A stretch of DNA of 64,000 nucleotides from Eucalyptus grandis (Eukaryota; Streptophyta; Magnoliopsida; Myrtales; Myrtaceae), in the NCBI RefSeq assembly GCF_016545825.1, contig NC_052612.1, positions 41,461,738 through 41,525,737 on the forward strand, given 5' to 3'. The notes beneath the pieces were generated by a model. It did no database searches and was not told the DNA's origin. It saw nothing but the letters and a program-made list of their open reading frames with translations. The position numbers and the translations under genes were made by a program. Of this stretch, positions 60,990 to 64,000 are shown piece after piece; within the stretch, counting starts at the first letter, position 1, and each line of letters begins with the position of its first letter.

Positions 60990-61930
60990 TATTACACCCG
61001 GTTCTCTTACCACTGGGGTCACGTGCCCAGTAGGTAGACCGATTTGATTAACACCGACACTTGTTGTTATGATTTTTGAAGGATGTTTTTGAATCCTTTG
61101 GAAAGCTTTTACAAGACCTGTGGTGTTAAAAAATCTTTTAAAAACGACTCTTAGATTAAGACGGGAAGGATCCAAAGTAATGTGGGACATGGTAAAAAAG
61201 GGGAGGGGGAAAAAAGATTTCTACTTTGCCTCTTTATCGACTATTCGTACTTGAAACTAAATGTCATTATCCCGTCCAGTTCTCTTATCTCCAAGCCACA
61301 TGCTCAATAGGTAAACCGGTTTTATTAACACCGACACTTGTCGTTAGGTTCTTCATAGGATGTTTCAAATCTTCCCAAGGGCTTTTTCAATATGTTGTGG
61401 CATTTAAAAAAAAAAAAAAGCTTAAAACATGACCCTTAGGAGAAGACAAGGAGGATCCAAAGTAATGTGGGACCTCGTAAAAAAGGGGAGGGGATTTTAC
61501 TTTTTTTTACTTTGCGTCTTTATTTGACTACTCGCATTTGAAACTAAGCGTCACCATCCCAGCCAATTTTCTTACTACCAGCTGTGTACCTTGTAGGTAG
61601 ATTGATTTGATTAACACCGACATTTGTTGTTATGTCTTTCATAAGATATTTTAGATTCCAATTTGTCAGGACATTAAAAAATTTATAACTTTGCATTTTT
61701 ATTTGACTACCCACATCTTAAATTAAATATCACTGTCCCATCCAATTTTCTTACCACCACTTACGTGCATTGTAGGTGGACTAATGTGATTAACACCGAC
61801 ACTTGTTGTTACGCTTTTTATAAGATATTTCAGATTCCAAATTAGTCGTGACATTAATTTTTTTAAAAAAAGGACTCTTAGGAGAAGATGGGGAGGATCC
61901 GAAGTAAAGTGGGACTTGGTAAAAAATGAG
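60990..61930. repeat. Four-copy diverged tandem repeat (about 180-290-bp units)
   Basis: TTAACACCGACA recurs at about 61049, 61326, 61612 and 61790. Each is preceded by a 'TTCTTACCACC...GTAGGTAGACC'-like phrase, followed by TTGTTGTTATG, and in three units later by 'GAGGATCCAAAGTAATGTGGGAC' and a G/A-rich stretch. Units are diverged and unequal in length; no reading frame. Confidence 0.75.
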
Positions 61931-62584
61931 AGGGAAAAAAATAGAAGATCGGGTAATCTCGTGAATTAATTTCTTTCTTTATATTGGAAAATAATAAAAC
62001 TCGAATTAGTCGAAAGACAATTGTTTCATTTGAAGAACGAAAGTTTTCAAACTCCTTGCGCTGCGCTCTCTTCTTGCCTATTGTTGTTGGACCTGAAGTA
62101 GCACGTGATCATTGGCATTCCCAAGTTCCCACGAGGTGGGTATGTTGTAAATCCTTCTCTAGACTCTTGTCTCACATGTCTTTTTATTATTAAAGTAAGA
62201 CATTAGTATATCATTATCAACCTTTTTCTTAACATTTAATAAAGTAGAAAAGTAGGAGTTCGTCAATATCAAAACATCTATTAATGAAAAAGAAAAATGT
62301 GGTGATTGAACGAGAATGAGTCAAACTTTAGAAAAAAAATGTTTAGTGGTTCATTAAAGAAGATAATTTTATTTTTCCCAATGTCCACTAGTGCAATAAA
62401 TACTAAAAAGCATGTTGGGTTTTCACCTCATTAGTAACATATTTACCACAAAAACTAAGTTATTCTACTACGACCGAGTTAGGTTGCCACACTATTGGAC
62501 TTTCTTTTCTTTTTCTTTACCACATCATACAAGTGTTTTTCTTTAGTAGAAAAAAAAATTACTAGGACATCGTATGGTTCTATT
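61931..62584. other. Intergenic DNA, no gene seen
   Basis: AT-rich with no recognisable feature. Confidence 0.35.
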
Positions 62585-62935
62585 TGGGATAAGTGCATTG
62601 GAGTTCTAAAACTTGTCAAAAAATACAATTAAGTTCTAAAAATTTCAAAAATACAATAAAATCCTAAAATCTGTTAAGAAATTATAATTAAGTGTTAAAA
62701 CTTTCGAAAAGTGTAATCATGAAACTGCAATCAAGTCCTTAGATTTTTAAAAGTTACAATTAATGGACGGACTTGATTAGATCAATTTGATAACTTTTAG
62801 AACTCAATTGTACTTTTGAAAGTTTTAGAGCTCGATTTCACTTTCGTATTAAGTTTTAAAACTTGATTGCACTTTTTGAAAGTCTTAAAATTTAATTCAA
62901 GTTTTAAAACTTTTGACATAATTCTTTCTATTTTA
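62585..62935. repeat. Fold-back element related to the ASD1-intron MITE
   Basis: The left terminus GGGATAAGTGCATTGGAG closely matches the element at 44858 (GGGATAAGTGCACTGGAA). The arms consist of TCTAAAACTT-type phrases and their inverted partners around a centre near 62760 (GACGGACTTGATTAG). The right terminus is degraded. Confidence 0.6.
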
Positions 62936-64000
62936 ATATTTCTCCCCAAGCCATTGGCGAACCGGTTACCCACTCAAAACATTAAAATAATGGATGGACG
63001 GCTCTGACTTAATGGATTTAATCCGAGGGCCCACATTTCTAGCAGAACCCTTCAATCAAAGGCTCGTCCTTTCGTTCTACTCCCTCGCGGAACCACGGTG
63101 GTCAATGGCGCCATCAATAGCACCGAAGGTGGTCACCATCGCAACACAAGCGAACGCCCGATGGCCGATGATGGAGGCCGTTAACTTTTTCTTATTAGTC
63201 AGAGATATGATCTAGATGGAGATCTCATTCTTATGTCCCGATGATACCACCTATGAACGTTATGATAATGACTTATAAATTATAATTAATACAAAATACT
63301 CAAATTGATTCACAATTTTTGTCTTATCAATGCTTGATCTTGTATTCGGTGTCCTTTTTGATTAAGACAGAGATACGAGAAATCTAAAAGTTGGGTTGCT
63401 CAACCTATCCGACTTTATTTCTTGACGAACCAAATGCAGACTCTTTATTCTGTATTCTTTCCCATTGGACTCCTTTCTCCAGCCTTTCTAATATCATCAT
63501 CAGCAACATTAGACATAGAGTGATCTTACGAAAACTCTCTCACTAAATGACGTGACGATTTATCTATTGGATGTTGAAACGGATGTGAATCGTGCATTCA
63601 GTGATCGAATGCCTCTCGTACGTTGCATGTCGTTTCAATTTCTGATTGAGCGAATTGGAATTGGCGTATTCAGTCACAACGATCGCAAGAGCAAGATGTG
63701 GACCTTTTTCCTTGCAAGAACCAACCACCATAAACATCAAAAACGAGTATTTTCAATTACAGATTAAAGACTGATTACAATTGAAGAGATTAGTCAAAGT
63801 CCGCTCTTAAAGATACAACACGTAATGGTCCTAAAAAATAGAAAGTCCAACAATCATGTCAGTTTGCATTTCAAGGGGTCACTGTGTTTTTCCTTCTGGC
63901 GGAGCCGAAATAACATCGAGAAGAAAAATCATTCTTTCCAAGCTGCAAATTAAAAAGTTTTACCTATCGTTTTCTATCATGAGAGCGACTTCCATTTGAC
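62936..64000. other. Intergenic DNA, no gene seen
   Basis: Frames of 73 and 71 codons (62994-63215, 63552-63767) have no recognisable domains. Nothing supportable. Confidence 0.35.

Overview
This is a plant nuclear genome window. Genes are intron-rich with GT-AG splice sites, intergenic DNA is AT-rich and full of small transposable-element debris, and the gene set is typical of higher plants: a plastid chlorophyll enzyme, a plastid-specific ribosomal protein, a SIP aquaporin, a type II metacaspase and an ABI5-like bZIP. Protein similarity recalled from memory points to a eudicot. A woody Myrtales-type genome is possible, but I cannot prove it from sequence alone.

Layout, left to right. 1-1874 (+): 3' part of a group A (ABI5/DPBF-like) bZIP factor. 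4700-6752 (+): UTP11-like U3 snoRNP protein, with two telo-boxes upstream. 7749-11230 (-): L-2-hydroxyglutarate dehydrogenase. 11.3-13.3 kb: a duplicated copy of its 5' flank plus a 3 x 139-bp tandem repeat. 14820-15883 (+): metacaspase-9-like gene with a one-base frameshift. 18293-20076 (+): calmodulin. 21118-23301 (+): FSH1/OVCA2-type serine hydrolase with a GC-AG intron. 24072-26885 (+): SIP2-type aquaporin. 27840-29820 (-): Mg-protoporphyrin IX monomethyl ester cyclase (CRD1/CHL27) with a G-box promoter. 31.4-45.5 kb: a large tandem duplication holding a broken alpha-L-arabinofuranosidase copy (34191-36580) and, next to it, the intact 17-exon gene (41144-48634). 53065-55796 (+): membrane RING-H2 E3 ligase with two one-base frameshifts. 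57308-58266 (-): plastid ribosomal protein PSRP5/cL38. 58.5-64 kb holds only repeats and promoter-like sequence as far as I can see.

These are independent housekeeping and regulatory genes rather than a pathway cluster. The most informative oddities are: (i) three one-base deletions, all in G/C homopolymers of GC-rich exons, pointing to consensus error rather than three pseudogenes; (ii) the arabinofuranosidase gene/pseudogene pair; (iii) an intronic MITE with a 9-bp target duplication and a minus-strand SINE with a ~15-bp target duplication; (iv) a family of long-armed fold-back elements that recurs at least seven times; (v) an in-frame, stop-free GC-AG intron and an in-frame leader extension in neighbouring genes. 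I saw no convincing new multi-gene system.
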